Of a DNA stretch of 64,000 nucleotides, positions 8,180-19,580 are shown one piece after another. This stretch comes from Przewalskia tangutica (lineage: Eukaryota; Streptophyta; Magnoliopsida; Solanales; Solanaceae): the NCBI GenBank assembly GCA_029844215.1, contig CM056730.1, positions 48,062,924 to 48,126,923 on the forward strand, in the 5' to 3' direction. Below the pieces are notes generated by a model, which had not been told where the DNA came from, made no database searches, and was given only the letters and a program-made list of their open reading frames with translations. Each line of letters begins with the position of its first letter. Position 1 is the first letter of the stretch. The position numbers and the translations under genes were made by a program.

Positions 8180-11100
8180 TGTTATACCCCGTATTTCCAG
8201 AGTATGTACGTAAGGACGTACGTAGAAAATTTGAGCCTTAAGTTAGGCAAAGGACCGAATTTGGGCACAAGTTACGAATAGAGTCATTTTTCGACGAAAC
8301 GTTTGCCTGACTTTCGTAGGGAAAATTCGGCTATGTCATTTATAATTTTGCGGATTTTTCAGAGACGTAACATTTTGGACCAACGGGAGGTGACATGTGT
8401 CACCTCACATTGGAAGCAAATAGGGTGGCTTGGGCGATTGGGCGTCCAAGAGGATGGGTTGGCCTTGGCCGATTGGTCCCTCCTTTTGTGCCTTGTTTTG
8501 TGGCTTGTTTTGTGGAGTGTTTTGTGGAGTGTTTTGTGGGTGCACTTGGCTTGATCTTGGCCTTACACTTGCCTAACACATGGATGGATCTTGGCCATTG
8601 GTTGGCCTTTGCTTGGCCTATAAATAGCTCCCCTTTGTGAAGACTTTATTCATCCACAAATTGTTCTAAGTGATAAATCCCTTCCCCTCCCTCTTGTAGA
8701 CTCTCGTCCAAGAGCTCCTCTCCCCCTCTCTTGTGAGCTAGCCGAGAGCCTCCCCCTCCCCCCTTAGCCAGGGTACACCCCCTACAGTGGTGCTAGCAGT
8801 AGGGTACCCACTAGCTAGTTGTTTTCGTATAATACCCCTTATGGTGGTATAGAAATACTCTCCTAGTATTGTTGTAATGCCCAAAATACCTTAGCCTTGT
8901 ACCTTGTAGTATTCCAAAGATACCTCTATACGTAGAGCCCGGAAATCCGACCTTTTGTCCTTTTAGTCTCAAACCAAACCCTAAGGAAATCTTCATTGTT
9001 GTTTGAAGTACTTAAGAGAAGTTGGTTAGAACTTCTAAGGGTTGTTTGGAGGCGGATTGGAGCGCACTTGAGTAGGAGCTAAACCTTGCTCAGGATCGAC
9101 ATATAAACTCGGATAATTTTGGGCTTATCGAGGTAAACACTCTTGAACTTCTATTGTAATTGGGAATTACATGTTGTAGGAATATATAGTTGAAGTATAC
9201 TATATATAGAACTGAACATTATAATTGTGCGGCAATGTCTTGCGACTTAAGCCTGAATTTAAATAAGAGAACCGAATGTAATTACATAGGGTGTATCAGA
9301 TGAGACTTGTGTAGCATTCTTTGTGTAGTAGAATTGTACACGTCCGGTCAGACGTGTTAACCCCCTGGTTGGCTTGGTAGCGGCCTCGATAGAGGAGGAG
9401 ATTTGCTTGTTGCGGGAGAGGTCTGCCAATTTTACGTAGAATATTCTACGTCGGGATCTAAAGGTATTAATAGGCGCTTTGTGGCCTCTATAGGTTATAG
9501 TACTACGTGTGGAGTGATCCACTTGGCTTAAGGAGTAGCCGGCGGTTTGAGGTACTTGGAGCGTTTTGCTATTAGTCGACAATCGTCGCGAGGTATGTGG
9601 ACCTCTTCCTATCTCTTCTAGCATGATATGTGTGAACTATGTAAATGCGGTAGGCGTACGTGTGCTAAATGTATTTGATTGATTTAAAACATAAAGTGTT
9701 ATAACGGCTTTATGGGAAGTTGGTTATAATATCTTTATGTGGATAAGCACATACTTTGTGGTTTTTAAAAAAGGTAAATCGATTTGAATAATAAGCGGCT
9801 TGATATGTGTTAATAAAGAACACAAGCATTTCAAAAGATCTATGAATCGTTTGAAAGAATGAGTATTACTTGGTTTTGAAATCTTAAGAGTTATACTAGC
9901 TTTATGGGAAGTTAGGTATAACGGCTTAAGAATGTTTCTTGATTTGGAAATCGTAATGTGTATCGACAAACCAACTGCGGCGTTAATAAAGGAAAATGTA
10001 TTGACTAAAGAAGTATTATTAAAACCGAGAAACCTCCATCCGCATAGAAGCTAAGATGAGACAAAATGATATTACATTTCTAGATCATGGTCGCTTAATA
10101 AGATTGATTATAAACAAAGAATACCTACTCACTTATAAGACATAGGTTTCTCAAACGTTTAAAGGAGAATTATGTTTGAAAGGATTTAAAACTATGAACT
10201 ACGAAACCTTTTTCTAAAATGAGAAACTTGAGCATTGAAGTTAGGCAACTCAACGTTTGGAAAATAAGGTTGTCACTTGATTTTACAAAGGAAAGCATTT
10301 TGGTTTACTTAACAATGTTAGTCACTCAAATTTTATACTACGGTATCGGGTGACCTTTGTAAAAGAAATGGATCTTAAAAGGAATTTAACGGACGTAGTA
10401 CTTTAAGGTTAAAATCCGGACTTTGATATAAAATGAAAGTACCTTGAGTCGTGTGTAACTTGCTTATACTTGTTGTTATGAAACTTGACCATGTTACGTG
10501 TGATAGCCTTGTTGTGTAAATGCGTGTTCTACTCGACTCACCGGTCATCCGAATGTATTTCACTCGACTCTGGGTTCATCCGAATGTGTTTCACTTGATT
10601 ACGGCTCATCCGAATGTATTTCACTTGAGGACCGGTTCATCCGGAATGTATTTCACTTGAGGACCGGTTCATCCGGAATGTATTTCACTTGAGGACCGGT
10701 TCATCCGAATGTATTTCACTTGACTACGGTTCATCCGAATGTATTCCACTCGACTCTGGGTTCATGGGATGAACAGAATGTATTCCACCCTTTTCTATAT
10801 TGGGTCCATAAGATGGGTCGAGACACATTATACGTATCACATGATTTGTACCTAGATGGCGGTGAGGAAGGAGTTCCACGGGCGTGAGGATGACTTTTAG
10901 GCGTGAGTCACGACTTGACATATCGCTTCTATGTTGTGAGCGTAGTTTGGTTATCATACATGTCTCTGCTTTATATAGACTATTATGATTTCATTCTGAT
11001 ATTTCTGATTTCACATACTTGGTACTGTTGTCTTGACCTCCTTGAGTGCGTTCATCTGCAGTAAAAGGTACATCGGTATCGATCCCCGCTTTAGGATCAC

Positions 11101-11424
11101 CTTTGGCGTATTGAAAGCTCCGTTCCTTGAGGCTTATCTTTTGGTATGTTACCACGAGTGCGTAGACGCTTATACATTCGTGGTATGGCGGGCCCCTGTC
11201 GTCATAGTTGTTGTAAATCTTAAGTGCAGCCTTTGTTGTGGTGGGTTTGTAAAAGGTTAGCTTCGGGTTTTATGTATATCTTGAAAGGCAATCGTGTTGG
11301 TTGCTTTGTTTACTTATTATATCTCTTGTTTCATGACTCGTGTTTTATTTTCATTGGTTTTCTCGATGTTGTATCACTAGGGTGCAGGGTAAGGCACGAT
11401 CACGGGCCGGGATTGGTCGTGACA
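8180..11424 (+). mobile_element. B1 3' LTR
   Basis: TGTTATACCCCGTATTTCCAG to GGTCGTGACA, matching the 5' LTR throughout: TATA at 8619-8626, conserved block at about 9938-10110, minisatellite at 10535-10790. Differences from the 5' LTR are concentrated in CAG/CTG/CCGG contexts toward the right end. For example TCTCTGATG (5' copy) reads TCTCGATG here, and GTGCCCGGGGTAAGGCACCAG reads GTGCAGGGTAAGGCACGA. Confidence 0.9.
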
Positions 11425-14400
11425 CCCACTCCTTAGAGGTGCTAGCAGTGGGTACCCCAGCCTAGTTGTTTTCATATAATACCCCTTGTTGTGGTATAGA
11501 AATACTCTCCTAGTATTGTTATAATGCCCAAATACCTTGGCCCAAATACCTTGTAGTATTCCAAGGTTACACCTATACTAAAAGCCCAGAAATACTATTA
11601 TACTTCCCTTCAGTCACAAAACGAAACCCTAAGTAAATCTTCACCCGTAGTTGAAGTTATAAGTAGAAGTTGGTTAGAACTTCTAAGGGTTGGTTGGAGC
11701 AGTTGGAGCGCCGGAGTAGGAGCTAAACGTTGTTCGGGATCGACATATAACTTGGATAATTTTGGGCTTATCGAGGTAAACACTCTTGACCTTCATTTGT
11801 AATTGGGAATTACATGTTGTAGGAATATATAGTTAAAGTATACTATATAGAAGTGAACATAGTTGTGCGGCAATGTCTTTTGACTTAAGCTGAATAATAC
11901 TTACGGCAATGTCTTGCGACTTAAGCTGAATTTAAAGAAAGATCGAATCAGAACTACATAGGGTGTATTACGATGAGACTTGTGTAGCATTCTTGTGTAG
12001 TAGAATTGTACACGTCCGGTTAGGCGTGTTAACCCTGGTTGGCTTGGTAGCGGCCTCGATAGAGGAGGAGATTTACGCTGTTGTTGCGGGAAGTCTGCGA
12101 AATTTTCGTAGAATATTCTACATTGAGATCTAAGATGTTAATAGGCGCCTTGTGGCCTCTATAGGTTGAAGTACTACGTGTGGCGTGATGCGCTTGGCTT
12201 AAGGTGTGGCCGACGGTTTGAGGTACTTGGAGCGTTTTGCTATTAGTCGATAATCGTCGCGAGGTATGTGAACCTCTTCCTATCTTTCTAGCATGATATG
12301 TGTATAACTATGTAGTACGGTAGACGTACATGTGTTAAATGTATTTGATTGGTTTAAAACATAAAGGTTTATAACGGCTTTATGGGAAGTTGGTTATAAC
12401 AGCTTTATGTATATAAGAAAGTGCTTTGTGATTGTTAAAAGGTAGCTGATTTGACTTATAACTGACTTGATGTGTAATAATAAAGAACTTGAAGTCTTTC
12501 CTTAAGAAACCCCTTTTTTTTAAGAAGAGTAATACTTGGTTTTGAGAACTTAAGAGTTATACTAGCTTTTTGGGAAGTTAGGTATAACGTCTAAAAGAGA
12601 TAAAAAGAATGGCTATTTGATCTTAGAAGTTAAGAGACTTGATCTTATAAGATAAGAGACTTAACTTAATTGAATTGATTAAAAAGTTGTAAGATGTATG
12701 AAACCTCATTCGTGAGTAATGAGTACTTGGTTTCTAAAGAATAATATTTTACTGATGTCGGAAATGATAATGAGTATCGACAATCCATCGCACAGCGCTT
12801 AATAAAGGAAATGTATTGAATAATGAAGTATTATTAAAACCAGTAGAAACCTCCATCTGCATAGAAGCTAAGATGAGACAAAATGATATTACATTTCCTA
12901 GATCATGGCTGCTTAATAAGATTTATTATGAACAAGAATAACCTACTAGCCTATGGCATATGTTACTAAATAGTTTTAAAAGAGATTAAGACATTGAACT
13001 ATGAAACTTTTCTAAAAGAGACTTGCGTAATTGAAATTAGGCAAACCTGGAACTTTAGGAAAAGAAAGGCATTGTGTTGTCTTAAATTGGTTAAAACATA
13101 AAGTATTATAACGACTTTATAGGAAGATAGTTATAACGACTTTATGAAAACAAAGGAGGGTTTTATCATTGGTTTTAATGTGGTAACGTGACTTTAAAAG
13201 AAGTGTTTTGGTCTAAAAAGAAGGCATAGTGTTGCCTTAATTTGGTTTAAAAAGGAAAATCTGGAAGTTGTTTTGGTCTACTTAAAAGATATGAGTCACT
13301 CTATTTTTATACTACGGTATCGGGTGACTTTTATAAAAGGAATAGATCTCTTTAAAAGGAATTTAACGTCGTAGTACTTTAGGTTAAAACCGGACTTGGG
13401 CATAAAATGAAAGTACTTGAGTTGTGTATAAACTTGCCTATGCTTGTTGTTGTGAAACTTGCCTATGCTTGTTGTTGTGAAACTTGCCTATGCTTGTTGT
13501 GATAGCCTTTGTTGTGCAAGAATTGTGTTTCTATACTCTGGCGTCTCTCGATGGAGGTCGGTTGACTTATTGAGAACTTACTTGGGCGTGATCGGCGATG
13601 ACGGATAAATTCCGCAGCATGCGTTCTGCTGATAGTGTTACTTTTGGTCGCTTTGGACATATCGACACGATCGTAGCGCGCGGGTATGCTTCCACTTTGA
13701 TTACCGCCTTGTTGTCTTATTGTTTCCCTTTGGACATACCGCGATCGTGCGCGCGGGTATGCTTCCATTTGGAATCTTTGTCTTATTGTTTCCCTTTGGA
13801 CTCATCGACACGATCGTAGCGCTGCGGGTATCTTCCATTTGGAAAGTTGTCTTATTTGTTCCCTTTGGACATACCGACACGATCGTAGCGCACGGGTATG
13901 CTCCCATTTGGATTCTTGTCTTGTTGTTATCATATCATAGGCTGGCGGTGAGGAAAGGTACTCACGGCGGGATTGATGTTGTGGGCGTGAGACCCTGAAT
14001 TGATATAACTGTTATGTGTGTGTACTGTAGTTTGGTTATCATACCTGTCTCCTGCTTTTATAGACTATTATGATTTCATTTACGATATTTCTGATTTCAC
14101 ATACTTGGTACTGTTATCGACCTCGCCCGAAGTGCGTTCATGCCGCAGGTAGAAGTACATCGGTTGTCGATCCCCGCGTTTAGGATCTCATTTCAGCGTT
14201 TTGGGAAGCTCCGTTTCGTCGGAGGCTTATCTTTGGTATGTTACCCTGAGTCTGTAAGTTCTTGTACGTTCAGGGGTATGGCGGGGCCCTGTCCCGTCAT
14301 AGTTGTTGTATAAATCTTAAGTGCATGCCTTTGTTGTGGCGAGTGTAAGTTATGCTTGTTCAAATGTTTATATAAATATGTTGGAAGGCAACCGTTTTGG

Positions 14401-14536
14401 TGGGCCTATTTGCTTTTATTTATCATGTCTCTTGTTTCATATTTATGCTTTATGTTCCGCTGATTTTATCTGATGTTGTATCACTAGGGTGCCCGGGGTA
14501 AGGCACCAGTCACGGGCCCCGGTTCGGGTCGTGACA
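11425..14536 (+). mobile_element. solo B-type LTR, part 2
   Basis: Continuation of the LTR begun at 2061, resuming at the GGTGCTAGC...GGGTACCCCAGCC segment. It ends GTGACA at 14536, followed by the GGCAA target duplication. It contains the second-intron donor at 12264 and acceptor TGCCGCAG ending 14148, a conserved block at 12743-12930, a 25-26-bp repeat of GCCTATGCTTGTTGTTGTG units at about 13437-13510, and a minisatellite of about 66-77 bp at 13655-13915. ORFs over the minisatellite reflect the repeat, not genes. Confidence 0.9.
13655..13915 (+). repeat. ~70-bp minisatellite in solo LTR
   Basis: Four imperfect units built around GGACATACCGACACGATCGT and GCGGGTATGCTTCCATTTGG. Unit starts at 13655, 13732, 13798 and 13867. 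Confidence 0.75.
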
Positions 14537-14541
14537 GGCAA
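14537..14541. repeat. target-site duplication GGCAA, right copy
   Basis: Matches 2056-2060 and is followed by GCCCTCGGTATAACAAG, which continues the host minus-strand LTR as at 31733. Confidence 0.92.
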
Positions 14542-15698
14542 GCCCTCGGTATAACAAGTCAAGGGGGTAGGTGATATAATAACAGTACAACGGTCTTAAC
14601 GTTTAACAACGTAAGCACAACAAGAATAACATCACAAGACACTAACACACGTAGTATCATAACATGTTTACTTATCAAACCATCTTACTACATTTTGCAG
14701 AAGTCAATACAAGATTTTCATAAACAAATAAGTAAAACCGTTCCTTTTATCTTTCTTAAGTCGTTATACCTAACTTCCCATAAAGCTAGTATAACTCTTA
14801 AGCTTTCTGTTTAAAAATCAAGTATTACTCTTCTTTCGAAAATGATTCATAATTCTTTTGAAATACTTCAAGGTTCTTATTATTTAGACTCAAGTCGAAA
14901 GACGTTAAGTAAAACCATGTTCGATTAACACGACGTCTCAGTACTATATATATATTTTAAAGTATCATGCTCAAGAGGATAGGAAGAATCACATACCTCC
15001 TCGGCGAAATCCACCTGCCAAGTCGAATATGTCGCGCGCAGATAATCAACCTATAATAGTCAGATACGTCTATCAATGTCTAGACTACTCTGTAGATTAT
15101 TCTAAGCAGAGGGTTCTCTATTCTACGGAAAATTGGGCAGCACTTCCCTACCCGCCAAGCTACACAAGTCTACTGTAAATCTGATTCTATGTAAATCTGA
15201 TTCAATCTTCTTTATTATTCTTCCGATGTGATTTGATTCAATTCTATTACGTAATATCCTTCATGTAATTACAGTTCAATTCTCTTCTTTAATATCCTTC
15301 TATATAACTTTGTACTATTTCTATACTACTACAGTATGCGATCTCCAATACTATAGAAGGATAAGATTATTTACCTCGATAAGCCCAAAATTATCCAAGT
15401 TAAATGTCGATCCTGAGCAAGGTTTAGCTCTGTCTGAAAGCTCCATCGCTCCAGAAACCCTTAGAAGTTTCTAAACAACTTCTACTTAATACTATAAGTG
15501 ATATGGGCTAGGGTATTTTGGAATAGTAACTACACTAGAAGGCAACTTTCTACAAAGAGGGGGGGGGGGTATTCTCGGCTGAAGCCACTAGGCTAGAGGG
15601 GGAAGAGGGTTGGGACGAAAACACTACAAGGGAGAGGGAGGATTTTGAGACTTAGAGAATTGTGTTTGTGGATGAAGAAAACCTTCAAGTTAGGGGGG

Positions 15699-15706
15699 TA
15701 TTTATA
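15699..15706 (-). promoter_or_regulatory. LTR TATA box, minus-strand A
   Basis: TATTTATA is the complement of TATAAATA. The CCAAT motif lies directly to its right. The equivalent in the 5' LTR is at 32899-32906. Confidence 0.68.
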
Positions 15707-15864
15707 GGCCAACCAATGGCCAAGATGAAGGCAAGTGGAGGGCAAGTGGAGGGTGGGGATTCACCCAAGTGTCCTTATCCATCTACTACACAAAATATCC
15801 TACCTAACATTGACTAAAGCAAGGCCACAAAATCGTCCAAACTTGCCCATGTTGCCGTCCACTT

Positions 15865-15886
15865 GAGGGTGACAAGTGTCACCCTC
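15865..15886 (-). promoter_or_regulatory. conserved LTR stem-loop, minus-strand A
   Basis: Arms GAGGGTGAC/GTCACCCTC with loop AAGT, about 215 bases from the LTR end at 16101. Confidence 0.65.
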
Positions 15887-16101
15887 TCGTTGGTCCAAAA
15901 TATTTCATCTCTCGGAAAAATCCGCAAAAATAATAAATGATATAGCCGTAATTTTCCCTACGCAAGTTTTGGAAAACGTTTCGTCGGAAAACGATTCTTT
16001 TAGTGGGTTGTACACAAATTTCCGTCCCTATGCCTACTTTAAGGCTCAAACTTTTGTACGTACGCCCTTACGTATATACTCTGGAAATACGGGGTATAAC
16101 A

Positions 16102-16136
16102 TTCTCCCCTCCTTAGAAACATTCGTCCCGAATGTT
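16102..16136 (-). other. polypurine tract and hairpin, minus-strand A (right member)
   Basis: The complement of AAGGAGGGGAGAA adjoins the LTR at 16101. The 19-nt hairpin AACATTCGTCCCGAATGTT lies at 16118-16136. This makes the LTR on its left the 3' LTR of the pol-bearing interior on its right. Confidence 0.87.
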
Positions 16137-16233
16137 CCTTCCCAAGACAGATAAGGTTCCTCATAACTTAAACAGTTTGCAAATGCCTCACATGGCCACA
16201 ATACAACACTTAAGCAAATATGATACTGAAAAT

Positions 16234-16674
16234 TTACAAGTAGGAAAGTGAGTTACCTGGAGGTGTGGGGAATAGGTGAGGATACTTCTGCCTCATGTCC
16301 TCCTCAGCTTCCCACGTCATCTCCTCCCTGAGCTCGTTCCGCCACAAGACTTTGACGGAAGCCACGTCCTTGGTCCGCAGACGCCTAACCTGACGATCGA
16401 TTATCGCTATGGGAATCTCCTCATACGATAACCCCTCGGTCACCTGGACATCGTCAATCGGGTGTACCCTAGATGGATCCCCGATACATCTCCTCAGCAT
16501 AGAAACGTGAAAAACCGGATGCACTGCCTCCAGATCGGACGGCAGATCCAACTCATAGGCAACCTTGCCTACCCTGCGGACAATCTGATACGGCCCAATG
16601 TACCTTGGGCTGAGTTTCCCTTTCTTCCCGAATCTCATCACACCCTTCATGGGTGACACCTTCAGGAAACCCAA
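16234..16674 (-). pseudogene. pol: integrase C-terminus with chromodomain (minus-strand A pol)
   Basis: The final 146 codons of pol. The GPY/F-like region reads LSPRYIGPYQIVRRVGKVAY, then AVHPVFHVSMLRRC. The end, VRRLRTKDVASVKVLWRNEL followed by EMTWEAEEDMRQKYPHLFP, is the chromodomain typical of plant chromoviruses of the Tekay/Del clade. There it is thought to bind methylated histone H3 and direct integration to heterochromatin. This segment is an uninterrupted frame ending SLSYL-stop. It is out of frame with the upstream integrase core, so the pol gene is broken. Confidence 0.9.
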
Positions 16675-16723
16675 TCATCAACCTCGAACTCGGATCACGG
16701 ACGGCGATGATCTGCGTATGACT

Positions 16724-17720
16724 TCAGCCGACTCGAGCTATCGAGAAGCTCTGGATAAGCTTCACCTTATCCACTGCCTGCTGTATCAGGTCTGGTCCCA
16801 CTAACTGCACCTCGCCTACATCAAACCAGCCTATCGGCGATCTGCACTTCCTCCCATACAAGGCCTCATAAGGCGTCATCTGAATACTGGAGTGGTAGCT
16901 ATTATTATATGCAAACTCAACTAGAGGCAAATGATCCTCCCAGCTACCCCTGAAGTCAATAACACAGGCTCGCGGATATCCTCAAGAGTGCGAATAGTGC
17001 GCTCTGCTGTCCGTGCATGCGAGGATGGAATGCGATTTCGGGCTCATCTGCGTCCTAATCCCTTACGGAAGGACCTCTAAGTTAGCGTAACCGGGCTCCT
17101 GCATGCGATATGATGGAAATAGGGACCCATGCGGTCGGCGATCTCAGATGTAAAGTCTGGCATAATCCTCAGCCGAAAAGGTCGTCCTGACGGGAAGAAA
17201 GTGGGCTGATTTCATCAGCCTGTTGACGATAACCCAAATAGAATCATGCTTCCTCGGAGTGCGAGGTAATCCTGTGATAAAGTCCATGTTGATCACCTCC
17301 CACTTCCAGGTCGGGATCTCTATCGCCTGCAATAAACCACCAGGCCTCTGGTGCTCTACCTTCACCTGCTGACAACACGGGCACTGAGCCACAAACTCTG
17401 CAACGTCCCTCTTCAAGCCATCCCACCAATACACAGATCTGAGGTCGTGGTACATCTTGGTCGACCCCGGATGGATAGAGTAACGCGCGCTGTGTGCTTC
17501 CCCTAGAACCTGCTGCCAAAGTCCTGCAATATCTGGAACACACAACCTGCCCTCGAACCTTAGCACCCCATCAGGTGCTACCTCAAAAGGACCCTTTCCC
17601 TCACGAAGGGTTGTATCACGTGCAGTGTCAAACGGATCCTCAGCTGTTGCCTCTTCACCTCGCGGCGATGGAAGACTCGGCAACCTCTCGAACTTCGGAC
17701 CCATCGCTATCAGAATCAAT
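16724..17720 (-). pseudogene. pol: integrase core (minus-strand A pol)
   Basis: Two frames cover the enzyme that inserts element cDNA. 17144-17719 holds the zinc-binding HHCC region (AHSARYSIHPG...CPCC, H-x6-H and C-x2-C) and the first catalytic Asp in WEVINMDFITGLP. 16724-16930 holds VEFAYNNSYHSSIQMTPYEALYGRKCRSP with the catalytic Glu. The region between (16931-17143), where the second Asp should lie, is frame-disrupted. Left of it the chromodomain segment continues in another frame. Confidence 0.88.
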
Positions 17721-17739
17721 CAATCGGACTCGAGGCTCG

Positions 17740-18212
17740 CTAGGCGATGCAACTCGCGGACCATGCTTCTCTCTCGGATGTACATCGATAGACTCCCATC
17801 GACCTACGACTAGGCATGTGCCACAACATTGGCCTTCCCGGGTGGTACGAGGATGTCGACATCGTAATCCTTGGCGACTCTAACCACCGTCTCTGTCGTA
17901 AGTTCGGCTCCTGCGGTGAAGATATCTTGGAGGCTCTTGTGGTGCGTATAAATATCCACATGAACCCATACAAATAGTGCCTCCAGATCTTCAAAGCGTG
18001 AATCACCGCCGACTCCAAATCATGGGTGGGGTAGTTCCTCTCGTGCTTCTTAGGTGTCGGGATGCGTATGCTATAACCTTGCCTGCTGCATCAACACACA
18101 TCGGCCCGATGCGGCGATCACAATACGACATAGCCGTCTGGACCTCCGGAAGAGTAAGAAGCGGGCGATCGTCGATCTCTCGCCGATCGGAAACCACGCT
18201 CATAAGCATCAT
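17740..18212 (-). pseudogene. pol: RNase H domain (minus-strand A pol), degraded
   Basis: Fragments in several frames. 18003-18212 reads CDRRIGPMCVDAAGKVIAYASRHL where an intact copy has a catalytic Asp in YCDAS. 17740-18018 reads IHALKIWRHYLYG then a frame change, with remnants of the TDHKSL and HPGKANVVADALSRR motifs in other frames. RNase H removes template RNA during reverse transcription. Frameshifts and substitutions make this copy inactive. Confidence 0.78.
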
Positions 18213-19114
18213 CCATCAAACTTAGCGCATACGAGTCGGCTAGTCAATGGTGCAGAGATAGAAGCAAACTTCTCCACGAACCGCCGATAATAACCTGCAA
18301 GGCCCAGAAAACTTCGCACCTCTGTTGGAGTAGTAGGTCTAGGCCAACTCCTGACTGCCTCGATCTTGGCCGTATCCACCTGAATACCATCAGCCCGGAC
18401 AATATGCCCAAGAAAAGCCACCGAAGTCAACCAGAACTCACACTTCGAAAACTTGGCGTACAAATGCTGGTCCTGGAGAACTCTCGGCCAAGATCGCCAA
18501 ATGCTCCGCATGCTCCTGCTCTGAGCGGGAATAAACCAAGATGTCATCAATGAACATTATCACAAACGTGTCCAAAAATGGTTTGAACACTCGGTTCATC
18601 AAATCTATAAATACCGCCGGAGCATTGGTCAACCCGAAAGACATAACCCTGAACTCATAGTGCCCGTACCGGGTCCAGAATGCAGTCCTAGGGACATCCG
18701 CCTCTCTGACTCGCACATGATGATAGCCCGATCGCAGATCAATCTTGGAGAAACATCTCGCGCCCTGCAACTGGTCGAACAAATCATCAATCCTGGGAAG
18801 GGGGTATCTGTTCTTAATTGTCACTTTGTTCAGCTGCCTGTAATCAACACACATGCGCAGCGTCCCGTCCTTCTTCTTCCCGAACAATATCGGCGCTCCC
18901 AGGGAGAAACACTAGGCCTAATGAAGCCCTTCTCCAGCAAATCTCTCAGATGGTCCTTCAACTCTCTCAACTCGGCAGGTGCCATTCTGTATGGCGGAAT
19001 GGAAATAGTAGAGTGTCCGCAGACATCGATACAAAACTCTATCTCCCTCTCAGGAGGGATACCCGGGAGGTCGTCTGGAAACACATCTGGGAACTCTCGA
19101 CTCAGGGCGATCAA
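18209..19114 (-). pseudogene. pol: reverse transcriptase (minus-strand A pol)
   Basis: Three overlapping frames give almost the whole RT. 18830-19114 has FPDVFPDDLPGIPPEREIEF and PPYRMAPAELRELKDHL. 18438-18887 has KKDGTLRMCVDYRQLNKVTI, KIDLRSGYHHVRV, VMSFGLTNAPAVF and the catalytic FIDDILVYS (complement of about 18528-18554). 18209-18550 has KCEFWLTSVAFLGHIV and VRSFLGLAGYYRRFVEKFA. Two small indels separate the frames. The order and motifs are those of Ty3/gypsy RT. Confidence 0.92.
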
Positions 19115-19580
19115 GATCTGGTACCGCGACCTCGATGTCGAATACCCGAATGAGATGGTAGATGTACCCCTTCTGCACTATCTTCCTAGCCTTGAGGTAG
19201 GAAATAAACCTACCCTTCGGCGACACAGTGTTCCCCTCCCACTCAATAACCGGCTCCCCAGGAAACTGGAACCGTACCACTCTCTCCCTACAGTCTACAC
19301 TGGCGTAGCAAGAAGCTAACCAATCCATGCCCATGATCACATCGAAGTCATTCATGTCTAACTCTATCAAGTCGGCTAGTGCGACGATTGCGCATAAAGT
19401 CAGGGCAAGCCCTATATATCCGCCGAGCTACTCCGAATCACCCATGGCGTAGCTACCTCAAAAGGGTCTATGGACTCGGGCTCTATCCCTATCCTACTAG
19501 CAATAAGGGAGATATATAGGGGAGTAGAACCGGATCTATCAAGGCATACACATCGTAACGGAAACCGATAAAGTACTGGC
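19050..19580 (-). pseudogene. pol: aspartic protease region (minus-strand A pol)
   Basis: 19050-19370 contains DFDVIMGMDWLASCYASVDC, the conserved region following the retropepsin domain, and continues toward RT. The active-site segment (VYALIDPGST in the plus-strand copy at about 24725-24751) is seen in complement near 19527-19555 with one G missing, giving a frameshift at the catalytic motif. The enzyme would mature the gag-pol polyprotein. Confidence 0.78.

Larger units (their letters stand above)
2608..11424 (+). mobile_element. B1: gag-only LTR retrotransposon nested in the solo LTR
   Basis: A complete element: 5' LTR 2608-5884, primer site 5889-5905, gag 6088-7271, non-pol tail, polypurine tract 8167-8179, 3' LTR 8180-11424. 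The interior is only about 2.3 kb and holds no protease, RT, RNase H or integrase, so it is non-autonomous. It matches the published TR-GAG concept (terminal-repeat retrotransposons with only a gag domain). It splits the solo LTR at 2607/11425; the host sequence resumes with GGTGCTAGCAGTGGG. The target duplication is unclear (ATCCC versus CCCAC). The first base of the 5' LTR appears mutated (CG for TG). Confidence 0.9.
14542..16101 (-). mobile_element. family-A LTR shared by two minus-strand internal regions, part 2
   Basis: The U3-proximal half (minus strand) of the LTR begun at 1205. It ends GGGGTATAACA at 16101, complement of the LTR start TGTTATACCCC. On the minus strand it carries the AG|GTATGTG donor (complement near 14994-15003), the TATA box complement at 15699-15706 beside CCAACCAATGGCC, and a 9-bp-arm stem-loop at 15865-15886. 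A run of nine or more Gs/Cs near 15561 is likely to be poorly resolved. Near-identical to 31733-33302, the other LTR of the same element. Confidence 0.9.

Noticed and set aside
13598..13998. ORFs on both strands over the 13.6-13.9 kb region
   Set aside because: They follow the ~70-bp minisatellite, and frames are open on both strands because of the repeat.
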